Positions 5,182-5,345 of a stretch of 5,345 nucleotides of DNA are shown here, in pieces (position 1 is the stretch's first letter; each line of letters begins with the position of its first letter). This stretch comes from an uncultured Alphaproteobacteria bacterium (GTDB lineage: Bacteria; Pseudomonadota; Alphaproteobacteria; Micavibrionales; Micavibrionaceae): the NCBI GenBank assembly GCA_934538895.1, contig CAKTCH010000124.1, positions 1-5,345 of the forward strand. The letters run 5' to 3'. Made by a program: the position numbers and the translations under genes. The notes below the pieces were generated by a model, which was given only the letters and a program-made list of their open reading frames with translations, did no database searches and was not told where the DNA came from.

Positions 5182-5345
5182 CTCATCACCGTTTCATAAA
5201 GGTCCTGCGGCTCCACCAGCAGGCCGCTGCCAATCCGGTAACTCACCGCCAGCAAAATCAGCGCCAGAGTGAAGCGCGCATGAACGCCGCTGACTCGCCG
5301 CCCCGCGCGCACGCCGAATTCGACGCCGACGATCCCGCCCAATAT
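5178..5345 (-). CDS. TauE/SafE sulfite-exporter-type permease, C-terminal end (partial)
   Basis: This is the last 55 codons of a frame that enters from the right edge on the minus strand and stops with TGA at 5180-5178. The fragment begins ILGGIVGVEFGVRAGRRVSG, which matches the glycine-rich motif (GxxxGxxxG, then a basic loop) of the second repeat of TauE/SafE (DUF81) permeases. A last membrane helix (FTLALILLAVSYRIGSGLL) and a short cytoplasmic or periplasmic tail follow. Members export or import small organosulfur compounds, sulfite or sulfoacetate, but substrates cannot be told from this part. The stop overlaps the TIGR02186 start by 4 bases. The identification is supported both by the motif and by the known TauE/TIGR02186 pairing. 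Confidence 0.85.
   Translation of the reverse strand: MLGGIVGVEFGVRAGRRVSGVHARFTLALILLAVSYRIGSGLLVEPQDLYETVMR

Overview
This 5.3 kb window looks like a piece of an alphaproteobacterial chromosome of moderate GC content. The evidence is a MucR/Ros-family regulator (a family largely confined to Alphaproteobacteria), an Nfu1-type iron-sulfur scaffold with an Nfu N-terminal domain, a TIGR02186 (Alph_Pro_TM) protein next to a TauE/SafE permease, and a proC C-terminus of alphaproteobacterial style. I cannot place it to genus. Gene density is high, several genes overlap or nearly overlap, and there is no rRNA, tRNA, CRISPR array, insertion sequence or phage gene.

Layout, left to right: (1) the 3' end of proC on the plus strand (2-151); (2) a minus-strand block read from right to left: a RutE-like nitroreductase (1405-2007), tsaB (1405-707, joined by a one-base TGATG stop/start overlap) and a mucR-family regulator (609-196) with its own AT-rich upstream region; (3) a plus-strand secreted NodB/CE4-type polysaccharide deacetylase (2157-3326), divergent from the nitroreductase; (4) a minus-strand Nfu-type Fe-S protein (3881-3333), convergent with the deacetylase across only 6 bp; (5) a plus-strand 143-residue protein of unknown function (4002-4433), divergent from nfu over a 120 bp region with a clear promoter and a palindrome; (6) a minus-strand TIGR02186 membrane-anchored protein (5181-4417) preceded by, and overlapping (ATGA), the 3' end of a TauE/SafE sulfite-exporter-type permease that runs off the right edge.

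The functions are mostly housekeeping: proline synthesis, the t6A modification of tRNA, Fe-S cluster delivery and transcriptional regulation, mixed with envelope functions (deacetylase, TauE plus TIGR02186). I do not see a defence island, a biosynthetic cluster or any other coherent new system. The points most worth a second look are the deacetylase with apparently eroded metal-binding motifs and a possibly leaderless start, the palindrome that overlaps both -35 boxes between nfu and the unknown gene, the unknown gene itself, the MucR protein whose zinc site looks incomplete, and the translationally coupled TauE/TIGR02186 pair. All family assignments rest on reading motifs by eye and on memory of the families; no search was run.
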